Assembly: GCA_046351095.1 (NCBI GenBank)
Contig: JAXLZC010000001.1
Coordinates: 496,001 to 560,000, forward strand
DNA: 64,000 bases
Direction: 5' to 3'
From: BQWY01 sp046351095
GTDB taxonomy: Bacteria > Nitrospirota > Nitrospiria > Nitrospirales > Nitrospiraceae
Shown: in pieces, positions 16,556-25,436 of the stretch
Position numbering within the stretch: position 1 is the stretch's first letter
How the letters are laid out: each line of letters opens with the position of its first letter
Notes under the pieces: generated by a model
What the model was told of the DNA's origin: nothing
What the model saw: the letters and a program-made list of their open reading frames with translations, nothing else
The model's database searches: none
Program-made: the position numbers and the translations under genes

Positions 16556-18289
16556 ATGGCTGTCCCCGCACCAGGTTTGCCTCCGAAGGCCACCAGTCGA
16601 GACGTCTCTCCGGAAACGGCGTCCGTCAAACAACTGCTGCGCCTGCTCGATCGCATGGCCAAGTCCTCGCGCACCTACGGTGCGACGAACGCGGTGGCCA
16701 TCAAGTTTTTTACGCAGTTCTGCCAAGAGCTCTTCGGCCATCTTGAAAAATACCCGTCGCTCTCAGTCGTCGTGCAACGCTCCGAGCTGCACCACAACGG
16801 CGAGTGCGTCTACAGCACCGAAGAATCGCTCGTCGAAAATCTTGCCTTCAAGTTGTACAGCGACGGTATCCGTGAACTCTCGTTCCAAGAAGGAGCGACG
16901 GATGAGGATGTGCGCGCGTTCCTGGACGCCCTCTGGGGCGCAGCGGACGGGAGCGATGCGGACGACGATATCGTGACGCGTCTCTGGTCGAAAAATCTGT
17001 CGACCATTCAGGTGGTGACCGCGGAAGATCTGGTCAAGTTGTCGGTGACGGTGGATCAATTGCCGACGGAGGCGCACGGATTTTGGGGCCCTCCCCCGAC
17101 GACGTTTTCCCCGGTCCTCAAAGTCGAACAGCAACGACTGGCCGCTGAAGGCAGCGGTAGCGGCTTGGGCACGCGGCGCACCGTCGTGAATGCGGTCGGC
17201 TACGAAGTCAGCGAGGATGAGTTGCGCCAATTGGGGCGCGATATCGCCCGCGAGAGCAGCCAAGACCACGCGCTCCAGATCATCGAGATGCTCAAGGCGA
17301 TCGTCGTGTCGGAGCGGACGTCGGTGGTGTTGGACAAGGCGTTCGAACTCTTCGGCGGTGTACATGACGCGCTGTTACGCGCCGGCAATTGGGTTGCCAT
17401 CGACGAAACCTTCGCCCTACTTCGCGAGTTGTCGGCCTTGAGTGAACACCTCACGGATTCGCATCGTCGGCAGATTGCCGGGATCCTGAACGGCGGGTTT
17501 CATCCGGATTGCCTGAAGATCGTCGAGACCGTGCTGAATCGCGGCGACCATGTGTCGACCGAAGGGCTGGAAGATTATCTCGGGCAATTTTCCGCGGAGA
17601 GTCTCCCCGCGCTCTGCGCGCTGCTCGGTGGGCTTCAAGTCGCGGAGCATCGTGCGTTGGTGACGAACATCGTTGCGCATCTGGCGAAGGACCATCCCGA
17701 GACCCTTCTGCGCGCGCTGACGGATAAGCGCCCGCCGCTGGTGAAATCGGCCCTGTCGATTTTGATGAAGTGGAACGATCCGCGTTATGTCGAGGCGATC
17801 GAAAAACTTGTGCGCTACCCGGATCCCTCCGTGCGCCGTGAAGTGTTGCGCGCGATCATGCAGTTGCGCCCCGAGGGGCCCTGTAATCGGTTGGTGGCGT
17901 TTGTGGGCGATGACGACGAATTGATCCGGTTGAATGCGCTCAAGGCGCTGAGCCAAGGCACGTATCAGACGACGTTCGAAGTGTGGGACGCGATTCTCCA
18001 GTTCGACGCGTTCTACGAGCGGCCTCCGGCGGAGCGGCGGTCCATTTACCAGGCGCTGCGTGTCTCCGTCCGTGACGGGGCCGTGCCCTACTGGAAGGGG
18101 CTGTTGGCGGATTGGGGATGGACGGGACGACAGCGTAAGGAAGAGATCGCCCTGATCGCGGTGGATTCGCTCCACCGACTCGGGACGGGCGCCGCACGCG
18201 AAGCCTTGGAGCATGGGCAGCGCAAGGGGAACAGCACGGTGCGGGATGCCTGCACGGCTGCCCTCTCGAATCCTCCGAAGAAATCCTAG
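16556..18289 (+). CDS. HEAT-repeat protein with N-terminal module shared with the next gene
   Basis: The ATG at 16556 with TAGAGG just upstream gives 577 residues; longer frames upstream look non-coding. Residues about 20-165 form a domain with KSSRTYGATNA, a hydrophobic VVVQRSELHHNG segment and GIRELSFQEGATDEDVRAFL. The same pattern appears at the start of the HD-GYP protein downstream. From about residue 330 there are repeated helical pairs such as PPLVKSALSILMKWNDPRY and DPSVRREVLRAIMQL, typical of HEAT repeats, which bind other proteins. The gene lies 56 bp upstream of the HD-GYP gene in the same direction, so a joint signalling role is likely. Confidence 0.8.
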   Translation: MAVPAPGLPPKATSRDVSPETASVKQLLRLLDRMAKSSRTYGATNAVAIKFFTQFCQELFGHLEKYPSLSVVVQRSELHHNGECVYSTEESLVENLAFKLYSDGIRELSFQEGATDEDVRAFLDALWGAADGSDADDDIVTRLWSKNLSTIQVVTAEDLVKLSVTVDQLPTEAHGFWGPPPTTFSPVLKVEQQRLAAEGSGSGLGTRRTVVNAVGYEVSEDELRQLGRDIARESSQDHALQIIEMLKAIVVSERTSVVLDKAFELFGGVHDALLRAGNWVAIDETFALLRELSALSEHLTDSHRRQIAGILNGGFHPDCLKIVETVLNRGDHVSTEGLEDYLGQFSAESLPALCALLGGLQVAEHRALVTNIVAHLAKDHPETLLRALTDKRPPLVKSALSILMKWNDPRYVEAIEKLVRYPDPSVRREVLRAIMQLRPEGPCNRLVAFVGDDDELIRLNALKALSQGTYQTTFEVWDAILQFDAFYERPPAERRSIYQALRVSVRDGAVPYWKGLLADWGWTGRQRKEEIALIAVDSLHRLGTGAAREALEHGQRKGNSTVRDACTAALSNPPKKS

Positions 18290-18345
18290 GGTCATCCGAC
18301 GGGGCGGCCGAAACGTGAGGAGATTGGTCGCGCAAGGACGCATTT

Positions 18346-19941
18346 ATGGCTGACGACGCATCGTCCGTTTCGCAGAATGACGCAGCAGGCGCGCGGGCCC
18401 CCGGTGCGGAGGGCGAAACTGCACACCTCCTGACGCACGAGCGAAGTCTCACCAACAAAATCAGCCGCTCGTCCGAGGCCGGCGACATCCTGGATCAACA
18501 GGTCGCCATGCTCGGCGTGCAACTCGTCACGCAACTCAACGTCTTGCTCAAAACCTCCCGCCTGCATGGGCAAACCAACGCCGCGCTCGACAAGCCGGTC
18601 GATGCCATTAAGGACCTCGTGCAGACGCTGGCGCATGACGAGCCGGTGACGCTGCGCGTGCAGAACGACTTTTTGTTTTTGGGCGAACATCATCTCAAGC
18701 TGAACAGCCAACAAATGTTGGTGTTTACCGGCGTCATCGACCAGATGAATCGCCTCGGCGTCGGCGGGGTGACCTTCGCGCATGGCCTGACCACGAACGA
18801 GATCCGTTCGTTTGCCCATCTGTTCGTCACCACCGAGCCGGGCGAAACCGCGCTTGATGTCTTACGCGCAAGGCTACGCGAGCACTCCGTCCAAGCGCTG
18901 ACGGTGGAAGATCTCCAGTCGGCCGGTCCGAACAAAACGCAGGCGGAGACGAACGGTCCGGGCGACGGCGGCGATGGGCAGGATGCGAAGGCCACAGCGA
19001 AGATCAAGGCGAAGAACGGCTATGGGAAGGCGATCGCCGCGGTGAGCCACCTCACGCAGGCCGTGCGCGAGGGCGGCACGGTGAGTTTTAAGACGGCCAA
19101 ACGCGCGATCCAAAACATCGTCGACCTGATGATGAACGATCCTGTGGCGCTGCTGGGACTCACCACGCTTCGTTGCCATGATCAATATACGCATAACCAT
19201 TCGGTCAACGTGTCGTTGCTGTCGGTGGCCTTAGGGAATCGTGCGGGGTACCCCAAGGTCGAACTGGCTGACCTCGGGCTGGCGGCGCTCTTTCACGATC
19301 TCGGGAAGACGGCCATTCCGTTGGAGGTGCTGAACAAACCCGGCGAGTTTACGCAGGACGACTGGACCGTCATGCGGAGCCACCCGACCGAAGGTGTGCT
19401 CGCGCTGACGAAGCTCCGTGGCATCGGCAACCTCCCCTCGCGTATGGCGGCCGCGTCGTTCGAGCACCACATGAACATGGATTTTTCCGGCTATCCCAAG
19501 CTCCAGGTGCCGTGGACGCTCTCGCTGACGGGACGCATCCTGACCATCGCCGATTGTTACGACGCGATGACCTCGTCGCGCGTATACCGCCGCGAGCCGA
19601 TGTCGCCGAGTAAAGTGCTGCAGTTTATGTTCAACAAATCCGGGCAGTCGTTCGACCCGGTCTTGTTAAAGCTGTTCTCGACCTGCGTCGGAATCATTCC
19701 GCTCGGCAGTCTCGTCCTGTTGGATACGAACGAATTGGCGGTCGTGACGGCGCCGGCGACGGAGAAGGCCTTTGCCGAACGCCCGACCGTGAAGATCGTC
19801 AGCGATCAGCAAGGGACACCGATAGACGGACCGGAAGTCGATCTGCGGCAGCAAGACGACGCCGGCGTGTTTGTTCGGAGTATCGTGCGCCTCATCGACA
19901 CCACCGAACATAAGATCGACACCAGTCGGTATTTTGCGTAG
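18346..19941 (+). CDS. HD-GYP domain protein (probable cyclic-di-GMP phosphodiesterase)
   Basis: The C-terminal half contains HDQYTHNHSVNVS, then FHDLGKTAIPLEVLNKPG (HD signature, about residue 316) and EHHMNMDFSGYPKL (about 371-384), the HHxxxDGxGYP-like motif that defines HD-GYP. These bind two or three metals and hydrolyse cyclic-di-GMP. In place of DGSGYP it has DFSGYP, still with GYP. The N-terminal 170 residues carry KTSRLHGQTNA and VGGVTFAHGLTTNEIRSFA, matching the module of the upstream HEAT protein, and a charged linker (about 195-230) joins the two. Cytoplasmic; no membrane segment. Confidence 0.88.
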   Translation: MADDASSVSQNDAAGARAPGAEGETAHLLTHERSLTNKISRSSEAGDILDQQVAMLGVQLVTQLNVLLKTSRLHGQTNAALDKPVDAIKDLVQTLAHDEPVTLRVQNDFLFLGEHHLKLNSQQMLVFTGVIDQMNRLGVGGVTFAHGLTTNEIRSFAHLFVTTEPGETALDVLRARLREHSVQALTVEDLQSAGPNKTQAETNGPGDGGDGQDAKATAKIKAKNGYGKAIAAVSHLTQAVREGGTVSFKTAKRAIQNIVDLMMNDPVALLGLTTLRCHDQYTHNHSVNVSLLSVALGNRAGYPKVELADLGLAALFHDLGKTAIPLEVLNKPGEFTQDDWTVMRSHPTEGVLALTKLRGIGNLPSRMAAASFEHHMNMDFSGYPKLQVPWTLSLTGRILTIADCYDAMTSSRVYRREPMSPSKVLQFMFNKSGQSFDPVLLKLFSTCVGIIPLGSLVLLDTNELAVVTAPATEKAFAERPTVKIVSDQQGTPIDGPEVDLRQQDDAGVFVRSIVRLIDTTEHKIDTSRYFA

Positions 19942-20042
19942 GCTACTCTTCTTTGACCTGCGGGTATTGCCCTCCCCCATCGTACATAGTTTTCAGCGTC
20001 TCTGACGCCGTCCGCCGACCGACGATGGTGTGACGCCTCGCC

Positions 20043-20072
20043 TTGACTCGCCTTTGAGCGGACGGGTATTCT
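20043..20072 (+). promoter_or_regulatory. Putative promoter of the OmpH-like gene
   Basis: TTGACT (20043-20048), an 18-base spacer and TATTCT (20067-20072). The ATG follows at 20117 behind GAAAGGAG. Confidence 0.4.
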
Positions 20073-20116
20073 CCCTCAGTCACCTCGGTCCCAAGTCCCT
20101 CTGAAAGGAGCCGTTC

Positions 20117-20665
20117 ATGTCCCGCGTGTTACGCTCGTCTCGTCTGCTTGCTGCGGCGACACTCTGTGCCGCACTCATGATTCCGACATTCGGTTCGGCC
20201 TCAGATTTTAAGATGGGTGTGATCGACCCGCAGGCGGTGCTCGAAAAGACGAAGGCGGGTAAGCGCGCGCTGGATGCCTTGCGCGAATATTCGCAAGCGC
20301 GACAGAAGTTGCTGGCGCAGGATGAAGACGATCTGAAGGGCATGGAGAAGCAGCTCAAGGAGCAAGACGCTACGCTCAGCGAGGCGGCGAAGAAGGAAAA
20401 ACAGGAAAAGTTTCGGGGCAAAATTGCGGAGTATCAGAAGCGGCTGCAGGAGTTCAATCAAGAGCTGGCGGCTAAGCAAAAGGGTTTGGTCGACGAGTAC
20501 ATGAAGAAGATTTCCGCCTCGACCCAAACGGTGGCGGAAAAAACCGGCACGACGTTGGTGGTGGACAAGGGTAGCGAGCAGACGATCAAGATCGTGATCT
20601 ACAACAAAGACACGATCGACCTCACCGAACAAGTCATCAAAGAATTCGACCGAGTGAATAAGTAA
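20117..20665 (+). CDS. OmpH/Skp-family periplasmic chaperone
   Basis: A 182-residue protein with a Sec signal peptide (basic start, hydrophobic LLAAATLCAALMIPTFGSAS), then KMGVIDPQAVLEKTKAGKRA and a long charged helix (about 60-135) rich in K, E and Q that forms the tentacle of the jellyfish-like Skp trimer. Skp guides unfolded outer-membrane proteins through the periplasm. GAAAGGAG precedes the ATG. The usual bamA or lpxD neighbours are absent, so this copy is separate from an envelope biogenesis cluster. A strong hairpin terminator follows. Confidence 0.88.
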   Translation: MSRVLRSSRLLAAATLCAALMIPTFGSASDFKMGVIDPQAVLEKTKAGKRALDALREYSQARQKLLAQDEDDLKGMEKQLKEQDATLSEAAKKEKQEKFRGKIAEYQKRLQEFNQELAAKQKGLVDEYMKKISASTQTVAEKTGTTLVVDKGSEQTIKIVIYNKDTIDLTEQVIKEFDRVNK

Positions 20666-20687
20666 TCCCTCGGCAGACGCACCGCTA

Positions 20688-20724
20688 CGGTATCGCGCGG
20701 CCGGTCATGCGACGCGCGATACCG
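20688..20724. terminator. Strong hairpin between convergent genes
   Basis: CGGTATCGCGCG (20688-20699) and CGCGCGATACCG (20713-20724) form a perfect 12-bp stem with a 13-base loop. It lies between the OmpH-like gene (+) and the rhodanese gene (-) and can serve both strands; T-runs are short. Confidence 0.65.
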
Positions 20725-20747
20725 CCGTTCTCTCCACTAACTCGCAC

Positions 20748-21128
20748 CTACATCGCTTTCGGCCCGGACATCGGCCCCTTGGTTTCCTTCCACTCGCGAA
20801 TGCCGCCGTCCATCGACCAGACATTCGTATACCCCATCCGTTGAAGCGCATCGGCAGCGAGAATCGATCGGTATCCGCCTCCACAGTACAGCACGATCGG
20901 CGTCGTCGGATCGGGAATCAACGCCTCGATATCCCGCTCGATGATGCCCTTGCCCAGATGTTCGGCTCCGCGCGCATGTCCGTTGGCGAATTCCGATTCC
21001 TCCCGAACGTCCAAGAAGCGAAACGGTTCCTTTCGATCGATACGATGTCGGACATCCTCGACCGTGCAGGTCCGTACAGAGGGACGTGTGGCGTCGACTA
21101 ACCGCAAAAATGCGGGACTGTGCTGCAT
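20748..21128 (-). CDS. Rhodanese-like domain protein
   Basis: A single rhodanese domain of 126 residues: FLDVREESEFANGHARGAEH is the entry motif, and the catalytic cysteine lies in VLYCGGGYRS (about 85-94), a six-residue active loop typical of sulfurtransferases. WSMDGGIREWKE closes the domain. It is cytoplasmic and would transfer sulfane sulfur to a thiol acceptor. It lies 9 bp downstream of the radical SAM gene and is probably co-transcribed; AGGAGG precedes its start. Confidence 0.9.
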   Translation of the reverse strand: MQHSPAFLRLVDATRPSVRTCTVEDVRHRIDRKEPFRFLDVREESEFANGHARGAEHLGKGIIERDIEALIPDPTTPIVLYCGGGYRSILAADALQRMGYTNVWSMDGGIREWKETKGPMSGPKAM

Positions 21129-21137
21129 AGGGCCTCC

Positions 21138-22193
21138 TTATCTCTCCCTCACTGTATCCTGCGGAAACAGCGACAACTGCGGTTCGCGTACGTCTGGACG
21201 GCGAAAGGTCGAGGGTAGTGCGGATGCCTCCTGCCCTCTCGCATCCGACTGAAAACCAAGCGTCCGGCAGGTCACACGAAAGAGCTGTTCGACCGTCCGC
21301 CACGTTTCATCATGTCCAACAAGTCGATCGTGAAATGCCGCCCTGTGGGCCTGCGTGGGGCGAGCGGCCAGTATTCGTGCACGCACCCGAGCCACACGAT
21401 CCGGATAAGCCTGCGCAAGGCGCGTCCAAAAGACGTCGGCGCTATGGCCGGGCAAGCGCAACATCGTCATAAAAGCTTCGGTTGCACCCGCCTCTCGCGC
21501 TGCCTGCAGCAGGCGGGGAATATCGGAATGGTTTAATCCGGGAATCACCGGCGCCAGCGAGATCCCGACGGAAATCCCCAGGCTGGTCAAACGGCGGATC
21601 ATGTCCAGTCGACGTTGCGGCGACGGCACATGCGGTTCCAGTGCCCGCGCCATATCGGTATCGGCGAACGGCAGGGTGACATAGACGCGGAGCCAGGCTG
21701 TCTCATGCAAACGTTGAAGCAGGTCTTCATCCCGCAGCAGCAACGTGCCCTTGGTGATGATGGCGACGGGATTGCGAACCTCCGCACAGACTTGAAGGCA
21801 CGCGCGGGTTATTCCGTACTGGGCTTCCAGTGGTTGGTAACAGTCGGTGTTGCCGCTGAAAAGGATCAACTCCCCTTTCCACGACGGCTTCAGCAAGGCC
21901 TGTCGAAGCAAGGCGGCGGCGTTCGGTTTGACGACCAGTTTCGACTCGAAGTCGGTGCCCGCTCCGAAGCCCCAATATTCGTGAGACGGACGCGCGTAGC
22001 AGTAGGCGCAGGCGTGGAAACAGCCACGGTATGGATTGACGCTCCACCGAAAGGGCAAGTCCGGGCTGTCGTTTCGACTCAGGATAGATTGCGGATGATC
22101 TTCGTAGACGTCGACGCGCGCATCCGGCGCCGCTTCCAACAGCTCCCGATGATGGGATTCGAATGGGTTGGGGGGATTGTCGACGGCACGCAC
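21138..22193 (-). CDS. PA0069-family radical SAM protein
   Basis: The iron-sulfur motif is CFHACAYCYARPSHEYWG, with Cys spaced CxxxCxxC (about residues 59-66). The preceding NPYRG and the following GTDFESKLVVKPN and LFSGNTDCYQPLE are typical of the PA0069/SplB-like subfamily, which lies close to spore photoproduct lyase but is found in non-sporulating bacteria. The biochemical reaction is unknown. 351 residues is close to the family norm. It shares a transcript with the rhodanese gene and is divergent from serS. Confidence 0.88.
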   Translation of the reverse strand: MRAVDNPPNPFESHHRELLEAAPDARVDVYEDHPQSILSRNDSPDLPFRWSVNPYRGCFHACAYCYARPSHEYWGFGAGTDFESKLVVKPNAAALLRQALLKPSWKGELILFSGNTDCYQPLEAQYGITRACLQVCAEVRNPVAIITKGTLLLRDEDLLQRLHETAWLRVYVTLPFADTDMARALEPHVPSPQRRLDMIRRLTSLGISVGISLAPVIPGLNHSDIPRLLQAAREAGATEAFMTMLRLPGHSADVFWTRLAQAYPDRVARVRARILAARPTQAHRAAFHDRLVGHDETWRTVEQLFRVTCRTLGFQSDARGQEASALPSTFRRPDVREPQLSLFPQDTVRER

Positions 22194-22347
22194 GGAGGTA
22201 TGGTGGCGCGAGACGCGGACGGAGTCAAGGCGGGTTCATGCATCCTGCCGCCGCGCTGTTGCATCAGTGCGGCTCGAACCGTGCCGCACGGTTTGACTCC
22301 CTCTAGGGCCGATGGTATTGTCCCGCGCAACCCTTCGTCGACCTGCC

Positions 22348-23631
22348 ATGTACGATCTTCGGTATCTACGCGAACATCTCGCATCGCTCCGTGAACAACT
22401 CGCCCATCGTGGCGGCGATGTGCCGTGGGACGGCTTGCGTCGCGCGCTTGATGAACGCAAGCGTGTGAATGTCGAGTTGGAACAACTGCGGCATCAGTTG
22501 AAAAAAGGCAGCGAAGATGTTGCGCGGCTGAAACGCGAGAAGCAGTCGGCCGACGCGGTGATGGCGGAGATGAAGTCTCTCGGCGAGAGGATTCGTACCG
22601 TCGAAGGGACGTTCAACGACATCGAATCTCGACTCGAACAGATGGCGCTCCGCATCCCCAATCTTCCCCACAGCTCTGTGCCGGATGGCCACGGGTCCGA
22701 GGACAATGTCGAAGTACGGAAGTGGGGTACCATTCCGACCATGTCCTGGACACCACGCGACCACAGCGCACTTGGCGAAGCGCTGGGTATCCTCGAATTC
22801 GAACGGGCGGCGAAGATCGCCGGTGCGCGATTCGCAGTCCTGACCGGCCTCGGAGCCAGGCTTGAGCGAGCGTTGATCAATTTTATGTTGGACCGGCATG
22901 TGGAGCGGCATGGGTATCGGGAGATGATTCCCCCCTACCTCGTAAACCGCGCGGCCATGACTGGAACCGGCCAATTGCCGAAGTTTGAGGAAGACCTGTT
23001 CCAGCTTCGCGACGATCCATATTTCCTGATTCCGACGGCAGAAGTCCCGGTTACCAATTACCATCGTGAAGAAATTCTCGACGAGCAGGCAATCCCGAGG
23101 CGGTTCGTGGCCTATACGCCTTGTTTCAGGCGGGAAGCAGGCTCCTACGGAAAAGACACGAAGGGGCTGATTCGGCAACACCAATTTAATAAGGTGGAAC
23201 TGGTCAGCCTTGTGCGGGCCGAAGAGTCGTATGGCGAGTTGGAGCGGTTGACCGGGCACGCCGAGTCGATTCTGCAAGACCTCGCTCTCCCCTATCGCGT
23301 TGTTGCGCTCTGTTGTGGTGACTTAGGTTTCTCGTCCGCGAAGACCTATGACCTCGAGGTCTGGTTGCCGTCGCAGGGAATGTACCGCGAAATTTCTTCT
23401 TGCAGTAACTTCGAGGCGTTTCAAGCGCGCCGCGCGAATATTCGTGTTCGAGCGGGAGCTGGGAAAAAGGACGCAAAAACGGAGTTTGTGCACACCCTCA
23501 ATGGATCCGGCTTGGCCGTCGGACGTACACTTGTCGCCATACTGGAAAACTACCAACAGGCGGACGGATCTGTGAATATTCCTCAGGCGCTTGTGCCGTA
23601 TATGGGCGGAGTCGAAACGATTACGCGCTAG
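22348..23631 (+). CDS. serS: Seryl-tRNA synthetase
   Basis: The 427-residue class II synthetase begins MYDLRYLREHLASL and has an N-terminal coiled coil (about 30-100) that reaches for the long variable arm of tRNA-Ser. Motif 2 is TPCFRREAGSYGKDTKGLIRQ and motif 3 lies in the C-terminal GSGLAVGRTLVAILENYQ. It charges tRNA-Ser and tRNA-Sec with serine. The ATG at 22348 is chosen over an in-frame start 12 codons earlier because the family begins here. A tRNA-Ser gene lies 76 bp downstream on the same strand. Confidence 0.96.
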   Translation: MYDLRYLREHLASLREQLAHRGGDVPWDGLRRALDERKRVNVELEQLRHQLKKGSEDVARLKREKQSADAVMAEMKSLGERIRTVEGTFNDIESRLEQMALRIPNLPHSSVPDGHGSEDNVEVRKWGTIPTMSWTPRDHSALGEALGILEFERAAKIAGARFAVLTGLGARLERALINFMLDRHVERHGYREMIPPYLVNRAAMTGTGQLPKFEEDLFQLRDDPYFLIPTAEVPVTNYHREEILDEQAIPRRFVAYTPCFRREAGSYGKDTKGLIRQHQFNKVELVSLVRAEESYGELERLTGHAESILQDLALPYRVVALCCGDLGFSSAKTYDLEVWLPSQGMYREISSCSNFEAFQARRANIRVRAGAGKKDAKTEFVHTLNGSGLAVGRTLVAILENYQQADGSVNIPQALVPYMGGVETITR

Positions 23632-23707
23632 AGGCAATCTGCCGCAAATGAAATAATACTGCCGGGTTGCCGCTGGCTTCGGGTATGCTCAGAGTCGCTG
23701 AACGTCC

Positions 23708-23797
23708 GGAGGGGTGACGGAGTGGCCGAACGTGCCAGTCTTGAAAACTGGAGACGGGGTAACCTGTCCGCGAGTTCAAATCTCGCCCCCTCCACCA
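23708..23797 (+). tRNA. tRNA-Ser (UGA anticodon)
   Basis: The acceptor stem GGAGGGG pairs with CCCCTCC before A and an encoded CCA. The anticodon arm is CCAGT-CTTGAAA-ACTGG with anticodon TGA. The T loop is GTTCAAATC, and there is a long variable arm (about ACGGGGTAACCTGT), as expected for serine tRNAs. Total length is 90 bases. Confidence 0.96.
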
Positions 23798-23962
23798 TAC
23801 TTCTGCTTTCTTGTGCGATCTAGACCTTTCGTATTGTCCTGTCGCTTCTAGCCCTCTCCATCGCTGCGTGTGTATGGTGCTGCATCAGCATACGAGGCGC
23901 GTCTTCCCCTGACATTGTCCTCGCGGGAATCCGACACCTGAATGAAGCACGGACAAGCGCTA

Positions 23963-24388
23963 CTAGTGGCGCTTATCCATCAAGCGTGCCATGTGTTCCA
24001 CGCAGGCAGCGAGCGTGTCTGACGCCCCCTTTGATGCGATTTCGATCCCAAAGTTTTCAGTGACCGGCCCAGGATAAATCTGCCCACGCGCTTTGACATG
24101 CTCGGGGCTCCGAATCACCTTTTGGAAGGCGCGTACCCAGGACCGATAGAGATCCTCTTCACGGTAGTAACTCTCCTGTTGCGCGATATTCACGGCCTGC
24201 CGTTCTTGTTGCGTCATCATCGGCCACAACTCTGCGTAGGTCTTTGTTTGGAGGGCCGGCTTGCAGGTAATTGTGTAGTAGTCCGGTCCCCAGTGGAGCT
24301 TGTCGCTGGGGGGAATTGCGTATGCGTGGTGCGTTGAGGCGATCAATACCGCGGCCACAATCAACCCCAGTCCCGTTGTCTGTTTCAT
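23963..24388 (-). CDS. Secreted hypothetical protein
   Basis: GGAGGGAGC before the ATG at 24388 selects this start, giving MKQTTGLGLIVAAVLIAS with cleavage after AYA. The mature part has two cysteines (in ITCKPAL and AACVEHM) that could form a disulfide. LWPMMTQQERQAVNIAQQES looks helical. No known domain is seen. It is exported to the periplasm and its role is unknown. Confidence 0.7.
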   Translation of the reverse strand: MKQTTGLGLIVAAVLIASTHHAYAIPPSDKLHWGPDYYTITCKPALQTKTYAELWPMMTQQERQAVNIAQQESYYREEDLYRSWVRAFQKVIRSPEHVKARGQIYPGPVTENFGIEIASKGASDTLAACVEHMARLMDKRH

Positions 24389-24653
24389 GCTCCCTCCTGC
24401 CGTCTCGAAGTGAATGGCGTCCAACCGTTGCGCTGTCTATGGGCAGTATCTGTCGGCTGCCGCCCACCAGCTATCGGCCATCCTGGGTAGATTGCCTACC
24501 TGTGCGGGTGTGGGCGCGGCGGTATGCATTGCTCAGGCACCGGCTCCCGGCAAAGGTACGGTTTCGCGTACCTCCACGGTATAGGCACTCGGCGAGGCAC
24601 CCCTTAAGGTAGCGACTATGGCGTTCGGCCATTCGAAAGGGAGGATGTAGCCC

Positions 24654-24887
24654 ATGCACAAGCCGACGGGGGCCCGCACCACGGTCGTTCACAAGCAACC
24701 GGGCAGGATTGGGGAAGTGCGACGCGACCTGGAAGGCAAGCCCTGCTCCACCTGCGGCAGGCAGCGCTACCATCTGGTCCTCCGCGGTCGTATTGCCGAG
24801 GGCCAAGGCAGTATCGTGGCCCGCTGCAGCCATTGCCAGCAGCTACGAAGCGTGGCGGCGGATCTCCAGCGCATCCTCTGGGTCTAG
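24654..24887 (+). CDS. Small zinc-ribbon protein
   Basis: A 77-residue basic protein with CSTCG (about 31-35) and CSHCQ (about 58-62), so one CxxC-x(24)-CxxC zinc site. GGGAGGATGTAGCCC precedes the ATG and contains GGAGG. Function unknown. It is one of two short zinc-ribbon genes in the window (the other at 3684-3866), and the sequences outside the cysteines differ. Confidence 0.6.
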   Translation: MHKPTGARTTVVHKQPGRIGEVRRDLEGKPCSTCGRQRYHLVLRGRIAEGQGSIVARCSHCQQLRSVAADLQRILWV

Positions 24888-25168
24888 ACAAACCTGAAGG
24901 TCCGGGGTTGTACAGCTCGAAAGGAGTCGCGGTATGCAGCGTCCCATTGCGGTTGACGTGAAGCACGTACATCGCCTCACCTCAGGAGCACTTCATGCAC
25001 GGCAGCGCCGTATGTACACCGTGTTGACTCTTCTCATGGCGAGCGGTGTGCTCCGAGCGGGGACGTTAGAACCGCCCCGACTTCCTCACGCCCAATAAAT
25101 GCGTCAGCGCAGTACGGCAGCTTCCCTCCCCCGCAATCCCTGCCTCAAAAACCGCTTGTCCTCTTTGC
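24888..25168. other. Interval with little coding content before the tRNA genes
   Basis: Apart from one possible 54-residue ORF (24934-25098) this 280-base stretch shows no gene. A leftward open frame that runs into it crosses the tRNA-Ser gene and is not credible. Confidence 0.4.
24934..25098 (+). CDS. Possible small ORF of 54 residues
   Basis: AAAGGAG lies 8 bases before an ATG that opens a 54-codon frame ending in TAA at 25096-25098. The product starts MQRPIAVDVKHVHRL and has a short hydrophobic middle (YTVLTLLMASGVL), so a small membrane-associated peptide is conceivable. There is no homology I recognise; the good ribosome binding site is the main support. Confidence 0.3.
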   Translation: MQRPIAVDVKHVHRLTSGALHARQRRMYTVLTLLMASGVLRAGTLEPPRLPHAQ

Positions 25169-25197
25169 TTGAGTCGCCAGTGTGGATCAGGTAAGAT
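25169..25197 (+). promoter_or_regulatory. Putative promoter of tRNA-Ser (GCU)
   Basis: TTGAGT (25169-25174), 17 bases, TAAGAT (25192-25197), about 55 bases before the tRNA. Confidence 0.4.
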
Positions 25198-25251
25198 CGC
25201 GCCCGCTTCAGGATCTCGCCCAGCCTGGTGGTTTCCTGTCATAGATTGCGC

Positions 25252-25344
25252 GGAGAGGTGGCCGAGTGGCCGAAGGCAACGGTTTGCTAAACCGTCACAG
25301 GGCCAAAAGCCTTGTCGCGGGTTCAAATCCCGCCCTCTCCGCCA
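25252..25344 (+). tRNA. tRNA-Ser (GCU anticodon)
   Basis: GGAGAGG pairs with CCTCTCC, followed by discriminator G and an encoded CCA. The anticodon arm is ACGGT-TTGCTAA-ACCGT with GCT in the loop. A long variable arm (AGGGCCAAAAGCCTT) marks a serine isoacceptor, here for AGC/AGU codons. Length 93 bases. Confidence 0.95.
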
Positions 25345-25377
25345 CTCCATGAGGTGAGTGTGAACGGCGGGATTGTC

Positions 25378-25407
25378 TTGATTTTTCAGTGACTATCCTG
25401 GTATTGC
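25378..25407 (+). promoter_or_regulatory. Putative promoter of tRNA-Phe
   Basis: TTGATT (25378-25383), 18 bases, TATTGC (25402-25407), about 30 bases before the tRNA. Confidence 0.35.
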
Positions 25408-25436
25408 TGTGCGCCCTTCCGTACCAACCTCTGTGT

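Noticed and set aside
25066..25350. Leftward frame of about 94 residues across the tRNA-Ser gene
   Set aside because: It runs through the tRNA and has no ribosome binding site or family character.
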